From: Sarcocystis neurona
Taxonomy: Eukaryota > Apicomplexa > Conoidasida > Eucoccidiorida > Sarcocystidae
NCBI GenBank assembly: GCA_000727475.1
Contig: KL647294.1
Coordinates: 866,369-930,368 of the forward strand
DNA length: 64,000 nucleotides
Reading direction: 5' to 3'
Part shown: positions 27,601 through 39,540 of the stretch, piece by piece
Layout of the letters: every line of letters begins with the position of its first letter
Position numbering within the stretch: the first letter of the stretch is position 1
Position numbers and translations under genes: made by a program
The notes under the pieces: generated by a model
Told to the model about the DNA's origin: nothing
Seen by the model: only the letters and a program-made list of their open reading frames with translations
Database searches by the model: none

Positions 27601-30600
27601 GCCGGTATTCTCCACTGCTGCAGTTGCTGGCGAATGTGTGAGGGCTACTCTTGATGTGCCCTACGCCTCTGCTGCTTTTCCCGAAGTGCAACTGTTGCCG
27701 ATGGTTCGCCAGGAAACAATGTTGTCAATCCTTCCTCCTTTCTTCACAAACCTTTCAACATTTCCAACTTACGCTCCTGCTGCTGCATGTTCTCCCGTGC
27801 TGCTGCTGCATGTTCTCCCGTGCTGCTGCTGCTGCCGGCTGCGGTCGGGCACTGCCGGTTGGAGGCGCTGCTGCCGCCCGACCGCGTGTCCCATCTGTGT
27901 ACGTGCATGTGTGCGTTTGTGTATGTAGATATGTATGTATGATTTGTGTACGTATGTATGTATGCTGCCGTGCTGCTGGGTGCAGCTGGCGTGTGGTGCA
28001 GCGCCATACCTCGAAAATGGAATGTTTGACGGTGGCGGGGACCGGAAGCGACAGCTGCTGGGGGTCGTCAGCAGATCGGGAAGCAAACGACGAAAACGAA
28101 AATGCGTGCATGCCTGCGCTGCGTAGAGGACTGGTGCGGAAGCGATCCAGCCGCAGCAGCGGCAGACGTGTCATATCTCCGTGTGCGCCTGTGCTGCCGC
28201 CGCTGCCCAGCCCCTGCAGCAGCTGGTCGCTGCATCGCTCTTCGTCTTCCTCGTCGTCCTCCTGCGGCTGCCTCTTACGCAGCTGTTTGCAGTGCTCTGT
28301 GCGGATGATACACAGAATCTGAACCGACGAACACGCGCGCCCGCAGGAGCCACCGCAGCAACACTTCACTGGCAACACGAAGTGCCCCGCACAGCTCCAG
28401 CAACACCATCACCACCCGCGGGGCTGCCCCACGCGACGAAAAAGCGGCGGGCCAGCAGCAGCAGCAACACCACGAACAGCGCGCAGAATCGGCAGTTCCT
28501 CGAAGACGAGGAAAAAGAAATCCACCCACAACAGCAGCAGCACTCCCGGCTCGTAGCGTCAACAGCGTCACAAAAGACAGCACGCGTTTGACGACTCATT
28601 CCGGCTGCTCATGTACGATCGGGAGATCCACCAGTGACATGCAGGGGATCCACAAGAGCACACACGTCCGCAGATCCGCAGCAGCAGGCACGTCTCGATG
28701 CATAGAGTAGCGCACGTACGGCTGCAAGCCTCTGTGTGCGTGCGCGGCTGTCTATTCTCGAAGCGGACGACGGGGTAATGGCTACACTGCAAGCGTGAGA
28801 ACGAGACCCTGTGTGCCACACTGTCTCCCAAAGCCTGCAAACGCTTCTTCGTTAAACGCAGCAGCATCCACGCGCCGTCACCAAAGCAGTCTTGCACACA
28901 CACACACATACAGCGTCTCACAGAAGCGCATGTGCGTACGCGGGGGGCTGGACACAGCAGCTTGGAAGCATCCGAATAGCCCCCAGAAGCACGTACGTAC
29001 AAGGTTGTAGAGTACGCTGACCTGTGGAGATATACACCGCGACAGTCACCCAACTACACACGCATAGACCTACATATATACATATATATATATACTCACA
29101 GTGTCAACACACACACAGACACACATGCAGAGAGACAGAGACACCGGTGCCTGCGAGGCAGCACGCGCGTACTCGAAGATACTCAGCAACCTATCCCGCC
29201 CCACCACTGCCTTAGTAGCACGTCTGCAGAGTCACATCCGGACAGCAGCAGGCTCGCCGCCGGCTTCTGTCCAGCAGCGGGCGTGTTTGCTGGTTCTCAA
29301 GGACAGCACGACGCACGCATGCACACGGCGGCACGCCTGCATGTGAACATCTTCTGTTGAGGGAGCATACACAGAGAGAGAGAGCGAAGCTCCGCTATAC
29401 CCGGCGAACGACGTTTGAAACGAGAAATTCCATAGGGTCGGCTCGAAGGAAGCTCCTGCCCAGCTGCTTGACCACGTCTACGAGCTCCTGCGTCGTTTTC
29501 CACGGGTGCTGGTCGACGACTTGGCGCAAGACCTGCAGCACGCACGCAGACGGAAAGCACTACGAGTGGGAGTCGCTCTTCACACATACGTACACACACA
29601 CCCACCATCTCCGCGCGTGTTCGTAAGAAAGAACATTACTTGCTGCACTTCGCACACTTCTTGACCGGGGACGACGGCGCCTTGGCAACAGTATTCCCTC
29701 CTCAGACGAATCCTCGTCTTTTTTTCCCTACAGGTACACCTACACACACACACACTGCGTGTCCCCATGTATGGACGCTGCAGAGAGAACTACGAACACG
29801 CCAGTACTGCTGCGCGCTGCGGGAAAAGAGCGGGCGCGCTGCTCTTCCCTCGGGCGGCTGAGGTTCCCGCGAGACACGACCGGAAGATTCTTTGCGCAGA
29901 GGCCTACAAAAGTAGAGTTATGTGATCTACGTCAGTCAGACGGGATTTGCTGCCTGCGCGTCATTCTCGAAGACTTCTTCCTTGCGTTTAAGATACGGCT
30001 CAGAGGAGTTGTATCTGCAGCTAGCTCACACGCTGCCCACTTCTACGGAGAGACCTGCCTGCGGGGCTCAGAGACGTGGCTGCTGCTGCTGCTGTCAGGT
30101 AGTGATGTAGCGAAGTGGTGGATATTTCAAGAGCGCGGAGCTGCGACCCTCGGGCTTAGTTGAAGGGGAAGAGGGAGACGCAGGGAGGAGCGAGCATGAG
30201 AGACAGACTCGGTGTGTAGTTCTTTCCCAGAAGAAAATGCCAGAAGCTGCTGAAAGACTCCGTCGCCAAAGGAGACGCGCACATGACAAGAAACAGGAGG
30301 GCAGAAGACTGAGTACACACCCCGGTGAAAACGGGTGGGGGTTCAAGGTATCATCACGTTCCCATGTATGAGTCTATGCGAAGATATACACGTATGTTTA
30401 TATATGCACATCCTTCCACATATGTTTACATACAAACACTCATATGTATCTACACATGTCGACACGCATGTACTAATATATATCCATACATTTCTACCTT
30501 TGTATGCATGTAGATATATATACACACGCATGCATGTACATTCTTCGTAGATATGTCACATATTGCAAATATCTACACTGACATGGACGTATACTGAGGT

Positions 30601-33600
30601 GTACACAATTCTGCATGTTTCTCAGTATATACATGTATATACACGAGCAGATGGCAGCCCACCTCAGCTGTCCGTCGTGCTGCTTGGTGGCTGCCGCGCA
30701 ACTCTCCCCGGCGCAGCTGCAGCATGAAGGCTTCGACCGCGGGCATCGTCCATCTGTTTTTTTCCTCGGCGGCGGCTGCTTCTTCTGCAGGAACACTTGC
30801 AGTAGCGACAGCAGCAGGAGGAGCACTTGCTGCAGCTACCGCCCCGGTCGCAACCACCTGAACGGCTTCTGCGCCGGGGTCAGGACGCACAGAGCTACAG
30901 CTCTCCGCCGTTTTCTGCAGCACCCCTGCGACAACATGCTGCTGCTCCTTAGCAGCAGCGGCTTTCTGTTCGTCTCGTGATGGGTCTCTTGCTCCGCGTC
31001 CTCCTCCTCCTCCTCTTTCTCCTCCTCCTGCAGCAGCAGCAGCAGTGCTGTCACTTGTCTGTGATGCAGCAGTCAGCAGCTGCGCAGCTGCTGCGTCTGC
31101 TGCTGCTACACTTCCCAGAGGCCGCATCCCGTCGCTCGAGGAGGCGCTGCTGCTGCTCTTCTCGCTGCGCTCGCACGGAAAGCACGACTGCTGCGCGAGG
31201 AGGCTGCCCCCGTCCATGTCCCTCAGCCCGGTCTCTTCGTGGCCTTCCCTGCTGCTGCCGCTGCTTCTCCTCTCTCCGGCAGGTCCGCTGCCGCCTATGG
31301 CTGTCACTCCAGCAACCCCTGGTGTGCCGCTACTGCTGTCGCTTTTTCTTGTAGTATCTAGGCTGCTGCTGCTACTGCTCGTTGCTGCTGACTGTGCCAC
31401 GCTTCCGCTTGTCTGGTTGCTGTAGTAGCTGCTGCTTGTCCAGCTGCTACTGCTGCTGCCGCCGGGGCTACTAAGACAGGGAAGCTCCGCCTGTACCAAC
31501 GGGATATCGAGGATCAAAGGAGCAGCGACAGCAGCTGCTGCTGCAGCTTCAGGAGTCTTCTCCTGTGGAGAAGCAGCAGCAGGCGCAAGGGAGGTCGGCC
31601 GCCTGTGGGACACACCAGCCACCGGTGATTCTCCCTGCACACTGCCGTCTTCTGCTACGGCGCTCCGGTCTTTCATCGCACCCCCCTGCGCCAGCAGACC
31701 TTCCCCGAGGGAGGGGACGCCAGCTGCTGCAGCGTCAGCTCCCGTCTTCCCACCAGGGAAGACTGCGGAAGAGCGCAGCGGACACCGCCCTTTCGGCGTC
31801 TCCCCTACAGCGCACGCGACACACGCAGCAGCAGGGGTCCCAGAAACGGGGAATGCAGCTGACGGTGCAGCGGGAGCAGCTGCAGGCGCCGCAGTTGCGC
31901 AAGGGGCAGAGGCCGCGGCAAATGCAGCAGCAGCGTGAGTTGCACAGTCGGCACACACGTGTGGGTAGCACGCAGGAGTCAAGCTTGTTAATTTAATCTC
32001 TTCCTGCGCAGTCAACGCAGCAGCGGCGCCTTGCTCGGCAGCCTGTGCTGTGGAATGCGGCTCCTGCGCCTTGTTGGCGTGTCGCTGCTGCTGCTGCTGT
32101 TCCTGCTTCACAGCTGCGTAACGTTCGTTGGCAGAAGCAGCCGCAGCAGCAGCGGCAGCAGCTTTCTGCGAGACGTAGCAGCAGTAGTGTCTTCCTCGCG
32201 GTGGCACATACCACAGCGGCGGGGGAAGGGCAACGCGGGCATCTCCGTCAACGCCTGGAGCAACAACGCCCGCAGGGGCTCGCCCTGCATCGGCAGGACC
32301 AGCAGTAGCACGGCTTCCAGCAACACCGCCAGCTGCGGCAGCACCCCCTCCCACGGACACCCCTCCTACCAAGGAGGCAGCAGCATCAGCGTGAAGGGCC
32401 GCAGCAACAGCGGGAGGCCGGGAGCTACTAGCAGGCGTTTTTTCGGCGGTAGTGCGCGAAATGTCGCACGGAGTGAAGCGGGCACCTCCTTCTGCTACAG
32501 CTATTGCTGTTGGTGCTGCTGTTGCCGGTTTCGCTGCTGTGCCGGCCGAAGGAGGCTCAGCGGCAGCAGAACGATTCTCAACGTCCAAGGGCTCTGCAGA
32601 GCAGTCCGCCGCAACAACAGGCGCTTCCTGCACGCCAGTGCTGCTGCGCCTCACTCTCTCATCGCTGGCGGCACCACAAGTCACGTGGCGTGCGTCACTT
32701 TTTTCAGCCAAGACGCCTTCTCTCGGGACTCGCCTCTTCCTACGAGTAACAGACGAAAACAGGAAGCCCTTATATGTAAACGTTATCGTGTTTTCATCCA
32801 TGCTGTGGACTACGTAGTCATCTGCACTTCTCCCGCTGCTGCTTCCTTCTCCGTCTTCTTCGTTGCTGCTGCGGTCTGTGCCCTTGCCGCTCCTCCCCTC
32901 TCCACTGCTGTTGCTCATGCTGCCGCTGCTCTCTGCGCTGCGGCTCGTGCTCCCTCCTCCCTGGCTGTCATTCCACTGCCCAGCACCGCTGCCCTTCCCC
33001 TCTTCGCTCTCCCTGCCGCTCTTCTCTCCGCCACTGCCGCTGTTCGCTCCACTGCTGCTGCCCTCTGTACCGCTGTAGCTGCTGCCTAGGCCGCGGCTGC
33101 CGACGGGGTCTGTGTTGCTGCCGCCGCTGTTTCCTGTCCTGGGGTCGCCTGCACGCGCGCAGGAAGTGGTGGAGCTGCCCCTGCATCCCGGCGCAGCTTG
33201 CTCGCTATGCGTGTGCCCAATCCTACTGCTGCCGTTTGCGGGAGGAACATGTGGTGGCGCTTCTGCTGATGCTGTCGCTGCTGACGAGGTGTTGGGTGTA
33301 TCGTCTGCTCGCTCGTCAGTTCCCTGGCTGCTACTTACTCCACGGCCAGTTGCTGACAGCCCCGCCGCTGCGTCTGCTTGTCTCGCGTCCTCATGCGCCA
33401 CCGCAGCAGCTACCTGATGCTCCGGCACGCTCACTATGTTTGCTGTGGAAGTTCTATGAGGCTCAAGCGCAGACGACGCATGCAAAGAAGTTGCTTCACA
33501 GGCATTTTCTGCGACGTGTAGGGTAGCCGCAGCAGGAGAACTTGAATTTGCTGCAGAGTTGGAATCAAGTGTCCCAGCGGCAGAGGCGGGTACCGTATTC

Positions 33601-34091
33601 CTCGTTAGAGGCTCCATATCCGCGGCTTTCTCAGCGGAGACGTCAGGCTGTCGGCCAACGTGCAGCGCACGTTCACGCGTAAGCAGTTGTTGAGGCTGTC
33701 GCCTGAAATTCCGCTGTTCCTCCTGTGCCTGCGGACGCTGTTGCCAATGCTGCGCCTTCTCCGCCTCCTGCAGTGGTCGTGCCTGTCGCTGCTGTTGCTG
33801 CGGCTCCGGTTTCCGCTCGTCTTCCGTGTGCGCGTGCTCCCGTTCCTGTCGTTGTTCTCCCCCTTGTGTCTGGGTCTCCTGTGTAGGGTGTTGTTGCTGT
33901 TTGCCCACGCACAGCTCCCCCAGCTCCTCCTGCCCGTCCTGTTCCTGCTCGTCCTCCAGCAGCCACTCCGCCTGCTTGCCTAAAAGCCACTGCTCCTCCT
34001 GTTCCTCCGTCTGCGGCCACGTCTGTGAACGCAGCAGCGGCGGAGACACTAACGCTTCACGTGATACAGAGGGTCCCGCAGGACTCGCCAT
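21409..34091 (-). CDS. EIF2B2: eIF2B subunit beta with giant N-terminal extension, nine exons
   Basis: Translation initiation factor eIF2B beta, a regulatory subunit of the cytosolic GDP/GTP exchange factor for eIF2. Proposed exons: 34091-30663, 29532-29401, 28318-28010, 26872-26738, 25545-25323, 23660-23587, 23441-23340, 22769-22729, 21550-21409. All introns are GT-AG and all phases match, giving 1,528 residues. Family signals run in order along the core: VEAFMLQLRRG (about 1119), the conserved NVVRR/ILCIIRTEHCKQL junction at 1187/1188 (human form NMVRR-VLKIIREE), ILTYGYSLAVERLL, GIKTAYVADAALL, KVLLGTRAILSSGGAVALSG, VMVVAPLFKL, and the C-terminal KYDYIPDTLLAVFITEIG. The N-terminal and C-terminal motifs fit beta better than alpha or delta. 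The human protein is 351 residues, so exon 1 adds about 1,110 residues of Gln/Glu, Ser/Gly and Ala runs. An internal ATG at 30746 would give a normal-sized 413-residue form. The least certain boundary is the 5' end of exon 5 (25545). The ATG at 34091 has G at -3 and +4. Confidence 0.85.
21645..21670. repeat. TA microsatellite in last eIF2B-beta intron
   Basis: Alternating A/T run just upstream, in the sense of the minus-strand gene, of the final exon acceptor. Confidence 0.85.
22621..22655. repeat. CT then TA compound microsatellite, intronic
   Basis: CT-dinucleotide run passing directly into a TA run. It lies inside the last intron of the eIF2B-beta gene, close to the donor of the 41-nt exon. 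Confidence 0.85.
22729..22769 (-). other. EIF2B2: 41-nt micro-exon of eIF2B-beta
   Basis: Eighth exon of the gene. It encodes VLPDLPELRNVSV plus the first two bases of an Arg codon. It is bounded by CTGCAG upstream and GTACG downstream. It starts in phase 0 and ends in phase 2, exactly as the neighbouring exons require. The peptide corresponds to the segment before the C-terminal YDY motif of eIF2B-beta (VLPFTEGDILEKVSV in human). Without it the flanking exons would be out of frame. Confidence 0.8.
26285..26640. repeat. TG/TA/CA-rich microsatellite field, intronic
   Basis: About 350 bp of degenerate TATG, TACA and CA repeats within the fourth intron of the eIF2B-beta gene. Frames through it give only Tyr/Val/Thr/His-rich peptide and are not genes. 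Confidence 0.8.
27781..27832. repeat. Two-copy 23-bp tandem repeat plus CTG run, intronic
   Basis: A unit reading TGCTGCATGTTCTCCCG plus CTG triplets occurs twice in succession at a 23-bp offset, followed by a pure CTG run. It sits in the third intron of the eIF2B-beta gene, outside the proposed exons. Confidence 0.75.
30747..34091 (-). other. EIF2B2: CAG-rich extension-coding part of eIF2B-beta exon 1
   Basis: This 3.3-kb open segment encodes residues 1-1115. In order it shows a Gln/Glu-rich N-terminus (1-130), a Ser/Gly/Asn-rich block (about 280-420), a more normal patch near 425-450 (ENTITFTYKGFLFSS followed by a basic RRKRR), Ala-rich blocks with poly-Ala and poly-Gln (about 630-670), a Cys/His-containing patch near 700 (ACYPHVCADC), and Ser/Ala/Gly runs to about 1090. 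The frame is in phase with, and directly continuous with, the eIF2B core. The triplet composition suppresses stop codons, so openness alone is weaker evidence than usual. Confidence 0.65.
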
Positions 34092-37000
34092 CTCTTGCTA
34101 GAGACAATCAGGTGTGCTCGTGTCCCACATCCTCCTGAGACAGACACGTATGTTCATATCTGTACATCCACGCACATTATACTACTACTGACACGCAGCA
34201 AGCCCAGCGCTGGAGGGCTCTGCAAGACAGACCTATTCTCCATGTAACGTTGCCATATCCGTGGAGTGAAATTCTTTCTGAGCACCCCCACAGCTGCCCC
34301 CAGATTTTGGAATGTATGCGCCGCTGACACGTAGGTGCATTCGCAGCAAGAAAGTCAACAAAAAGCGTACCGCACACAGTCCGGGCTGCCCTGCTGCAGC
34401 AGCTGTAGCAACAGCGGCAGCGGCACAAAACCGTACGTGTGTGACAGACCTCAGTCGTCACAACACTAGGGCCAACAGCCGCGGGCGCGCGGAGCAGCTG
34501 TCGGCGTACAGTTCTCCAGATCAACCGCAGCAAATTCTCTTGAAGCACGGAAAGTGCCCCGATGACAGCTTCAGAAGCATGCGACAGGCTACAAAATGTG
34601 GCAGCACCTGCTGAAAAGATGTGGAAGTGCCAAAGTGCTCCTACACACAGATGAAGCAGTTTCAACGAACGCGGTAAACTGGTGTGGTCCTGGAGGCGAG
34701 CAGGAATGATTTCGTCCTCCAGAGACAGTCCACGGGGGCAGTGCAGACAACAAAATGCGTAATGGTGTGGGTGAAACGGCGCTTGACGCGGTGGCGCTGT
34801 CAAAAGAGGGGGAACGGTGCACAGTGTAGACAGCTGGACCGACGCCGATAGACGGAATGTGGCTCGATGTTCCCTTCACGCCAAAATAATATACAGGTTT
34901 TTCCGGACCATCAAATTGAGGCATAAAATCGTCCTTTTTGAAGAGTCAATCGGTAAACAGTTGGGCAATTAAGACAGGACGTCATGCTCATGAGAATCTA
35001 TGTGAAAACACACTTCATACGAAGCAACGGGAACTCTTCTCGTTCATGACACGCCGGCTCCCACAGGAGAACGCGAAGACACAGTCACGCGAAGATCAAC
35101 CAAAACAGAACGATCAGCTGGCCGGTGCTCCTTCCGACGGGGAGGAGGCTATTTCTACGGAAAACCGCCGAAAGGGACGTCGTCCACTACAATTGCGAAG
35201 CACGTAATTTTTAAACGCATCACCACGCGGCGGTGGCTAGACGGCGGATAGGAAGCACCGAAAAATTACGCCGTACGGGGAGCCACGTCTCATCCCGCGC
35301 GTAACTGGTACACGCAGCAGAGGTACCCACATATGTGCAGTACACGCTGAAGTTGCCGTCCACATGCTTGTGACAGGACACGTTAGACCGTCGCCTACAT
35401 TGCCCACCTGAATAAATGTTCGAGCGTTTGAAGAGAGAGCGGAGGTGAAAATAGTCGCGCCGTGCGTGCCCACGTAATGCCGATTGTGGTGGTTTGTGGT
35501 GGCGGTCTGCATGTGTGCTGCAGACCCCTTTCAGTCGACCGCGGCGCCGAGGGAGTGAATGGACGATATTCACGTTGTCAGTTACCGCTGTAAACCACGC
35601 CACTACATAGCGGCGACAAGTCAAAGAACGTGCCCCAACGATCTTCTGCGCCAGCCAAAGCGTCGCACGCGTAGCAGAAGGCCGTAGCGAAGAAATCACA
35701 CGCCTTTATCCCATGGTAGACTGACGGCGGGGCTGCGCAGTGCCGGCCCCGGTGGACAGCACCAGCGCCTGCGTGGAGCTAGTAGAAAGAAAACAAGCCA
35801 GTAAATAATAGAATCCCGTCTTCCTGAATGGACCGCCTGCACATCACTCGAGTGCGGGTAAATGAGTGCAGATACCGACGAGCGTCCATTCATGTACACG
35901 TGTGGGTACATTGGGCAACAGTGTTTTTCTTCAAATGAATGTACTCCGCTGTCCTAAGGCTCGCGACAACAGGCGGCTAGCTGTTCACCCGGAGTAACGT
36001 ACACTTCCGAACGGTCGAGAACGAGCGTTAGAAAGCCCCACCGGGGGACTGCAGTCGTCTTCCGATTCGCACAGACGTGACACAAGTCGCACGGACTCAC
36101 TGAACTAGGCTCAAATGCCCCACGCACTTCCAAGCAGGCAAGAATGCACCGTCTACTCGAGGCGTGGGCTGAGCCGGTGGGTAGCGCTGGAGGGCTTGGT
36201 GAGCCCAGTAGGCGGCTGCCCACAATTCGCCGCTGAGTCCTCTCACTCGCGCTAAATGCAAAAGCGCGTCCTACTGGAATCGACCTGTCGCAGTGCGTTA
36301 CGGGGGAATGTGCTAGAAGGCGTGATGGGTCAACGGCGCGCTGCACGACTGACGGAGCCGCTGCGGCCAACAGCGGGCTAACGCGGAACACGCACCAACA
36401 CAGTTCAGCACTAGCAGGCGTGGGATTGTACGCTTAAAAGCACGACACTGAGACCAAGCTTGATATATGATCATACGCAAGACGCCGCCAAAAGACTTGA
36501 CGCGAGATGCAGTTACACATGGCGTAGCCAGTGAGCGCCAAGTGTCAGAAACGAGCAAAAAGCACCTCGGACGTCCACTCGGAAGGAGAACACCAGTTTA
36601 TGAGTCGATATTTGCTTCCGAACCGCTTGTCAACGACTGAACACGCAATTCAACGTGAAGAAAAAACTCAGCCTCCCAGTCAACCCTTTTCTGTGCGGAC
36701 ACGCAAACATGAAAAGAAGGGGAACCTCTTTGTGGCTGCGGTTTCATGCAAATCTTTGCAGAACGAATTCGTTTCACGGCATGGCTCCATGCGGGCTGCA
36801 GCCTGATGTGGTGAGGCTGACAGAGGCATTACTAGATTCAGTGAACCCACCGAAGGGCTTCCTGGCACCTACGTATACCTCAAGATAGCGAGTGACCCCC
36901 AACCACTTTAACTTAATGTGGGCCACATAACTTCGCCTATACAGGGAGAGTTGCCGGTGAAGACCCCTGCAGTACAGGGCTGTCCACCACGAGTCGCTAT

Positions 37001-39540
37001 TCAAGATGGAAGCACCTGCACGCACACAAAACGATTGGATCCGGTACCACCGGAGTAATTTTCTCCCGAGACTAAATACTGGGATACCTAACACAGTGAG
37101 CTAGTACTACATCGCTATATTTAGAGAGGAGGACATGTAGCAGACAAAACCGTCGAGATGTACTTGTGGTCCTCTGGGATGAGCAGCCAGGGTCGCACAT
37201 AGGAAGGAACTAAAGGGATGTCTGCGACAAGCGTGGATGCTACTAGGGACTGACAGCGACAACGTCGTCAAACGTGTGACACGAGTCAGATTCCAAGAAA
37301 ACATTTGCACACATACAGCGAGACTTGATCCACCCATAGCAGAATGGTGGTAACAGTGTACAGCGACGGAAAACGAGAGGCCTCGCTTTCGTGCCATCTC
37401 ACACTGAGGTGCACCATAATATCCACGGCCAAAAATCTGCGGTCAACTGTTCAAGGTTGCGTGCGGATCTCCTTCAGTCGCTGAAGTGCAGTTTGGTGTA
37501 GTGTGTGGCAGGACACGTACCTGTACCTTGCTACCATGGCATATAGTGAATTTTGTACACACGTGGAGACATAACGCGGGAACAGGTCCTGGGACGGCGA
37601 ACAATACAGCTGGCCGAAACATCTGTAACGCTCCTGCCACAAGCAGTATGCACGGCTTCTCCCTTTTCGCTGGTACACCTATGCGGCATCGAATCTGTGA
37701 GCACTTGACCCAGCTATGTACACACGCAAATAGCCACGTTCATTTCCACCGCGTTACTAAGGTCGACGCTACATACGTCGCACTAATCTGGACTCTTTCG
37801 CATGCACATTGCTGTGCAACATTGGCACCACTGAGACACCGACATTGTCAACGTTTCTACTCTTTCTTTCCCCACATATCTGCATGCCTACGTGTGTTGT
37901 ACTTGCGCACTCTCGTGCGGCGGAATTCTTGGATCATGTATGTGCAGACAGCAGACAACTGCTCCTGGTTCACACCCATCGCGTAGCCAGCAGCAAGCGT
38001 CCCCGTACCTTATAGAAGCTTCTGCAGCCTCATTGAAGCTTTTGCTTGAGGCGGTGACCCGCGTACCTCAAAGAATCTTCTGCTTGATGTGACAGTATCA
38101 TTGTACATAACTTCTTGATGACGTCCGTCTCCATGAGCTTGTCCGAGGTTGCTTCTGCTTCCGAACAGCAGCACCCAGCTGGTCCTGTAGCTCTGAAAAT
38201 GCTGTGCTTACTGAATTGCTTCCGAGACGGCCCTTTTTCTTGACACGTCTCCCAGTGCTTTGTGCACCTGGATCTGTAGATGGGAACTTTCAGCCTCTGT
38301 AATACTGCTACTACTACCGCTGCTGCTACTCCTGCTACTACCGCCTCACTGCTACCAGGACCGTCTTCGCTCCGCTGCCGTCAGTAGCTTTGTTTGTTAC
38401 CAAGTGGTATGCGGGCACGCGCTCAATACAAAAGCTGTATTGCCACCTGCGGAGAAGGCGGTGAGCGCAGGTGCATGTTGTGTTTCTGTGTGCCTCTTAC
38501 GGGCACCATGTCTGCAAATCGTGGCCAACATGCACAAGCGTCGATACACGCGCGTCAACTCTGTCCTGCTGTGCCCCTCCTTCGACGCCGCACAGAGTTG
38601 ATCCCTACTGTCTACAGTTTATTGAAACACCCGTGTACTGAGTCGATGGCCATGCTTCGTGGTCCCTTCATCGCCACTGCCACTGGTGGTGCTTCCGCAT
38701 TTAGTGCCGTTATTCAGTGTCCCATTGCTCTTTTCTTGCAAGGCATCGCATATGTGTTACTCCAGCAGCTGTTCTTGTTGCTTTTCGTGACGCTCCTGGT
38801 AAGGACCCCCGCGTGCTGCTGCGGCTGCTCCCGTTGCTTCTCCTGGTCCTCCTACGGCCGCTGCCGCTCTCGATGGTGCTGCGGCTTTGGCTAGCAGCGA
38901 GGCCGGAGACGGACTAACTTGTGAACGAGCTCGCCGCCCGTTCACGACGAACGGTTGTTGCACAGTAGGCCGCAGCAACAGCATGAGAGAACCGCCACTG
39001 CAGTGTTACGAACACCCGAAGGCTACCAAGTAACTTTCGGTCCCTCACTACGCAACCGACCGTCGTTTTGGGGATAAACCTATTCAGATGATCTACTTGA
39101 TGGCGGAGTCTACCAAGGGAATAGGAGGGAAGTAGTAGTATGTGGATCTGACGTTATCGCGCTGACATAATCCTGCATACATCTGTCTCCTCCTCTTATT
39201 CTTTGCAGCTTCGGACTTTAGTTCGTTGCAACGCATTGCTGGACATCTTAATGCTGTGCTGCCCTGCGCTCCACCAGGCTATTCGGCGAAGCCCGAACCG
39301 CTGCGACTCCTACTCCCCCGAAATTTCTACGCTGCTGCACCAAGCACGAATACAGGCCGCCGCCCACAGAAGCTGTTACAGTTGCCGCCGCTATTCGTAA
39401 TAAAATCCCACTTCCGTGCTGTTAGTGCTCGTAGCTGCCGGCGCCGGCTGCTATGCTGTTGGAGCTACAACGTGAATCTTTCTGCTATTATTGCTGCTAC
39501 CGCACTTGCATCTTTCTCATTTTTAGACACGAGTGTCCAG
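34092..39540. other. Divergent spacer between eIF2B-beta and SDR genes
   Basis: About 5.4 kb between the start of the minus-strand eIF2B gene and the start of the plus-strand SDR gene, so promoters for both should lie here. The open frames present (for example 34177-34803 minus, 35954-36391 minus, 37486-37986 plus, 38394-38894 plus) have no recognisable motif, and the 35954-36391 frame has no in-frame ATG at its 5' end. A short CTG/CTA run lies around 38290-38345. I see no RNA gene. Confidence 0.5.

Noticed and set aside
29150..29200. Minus-strand segment reading LLSIFEYARAASQ as a possible next exon after NVVRR in eIF2B-beta
   Set aside because: The phase does not fit the donor at 29400. 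The segment at 28318 (ILCIIRTEHCKQL) fits both the phase and the family motif.
32031..33089. 352-codon plus-strand open frame opposite eIF2B-beta exon 1
   Set aside because: It is the antisense of CAG/GCA triplets and consists of Leu, Ala, Cys and Ser runs without motifs. The minus strand is continuous with the eIF2B core.
35954..36391. 145-codon minus-strand frame with an organelle-like N-terminus
   Set aside because: The 5' codon is GTG rather than ATG and no in-frame ATG gives a sensible start. No motif is visible.
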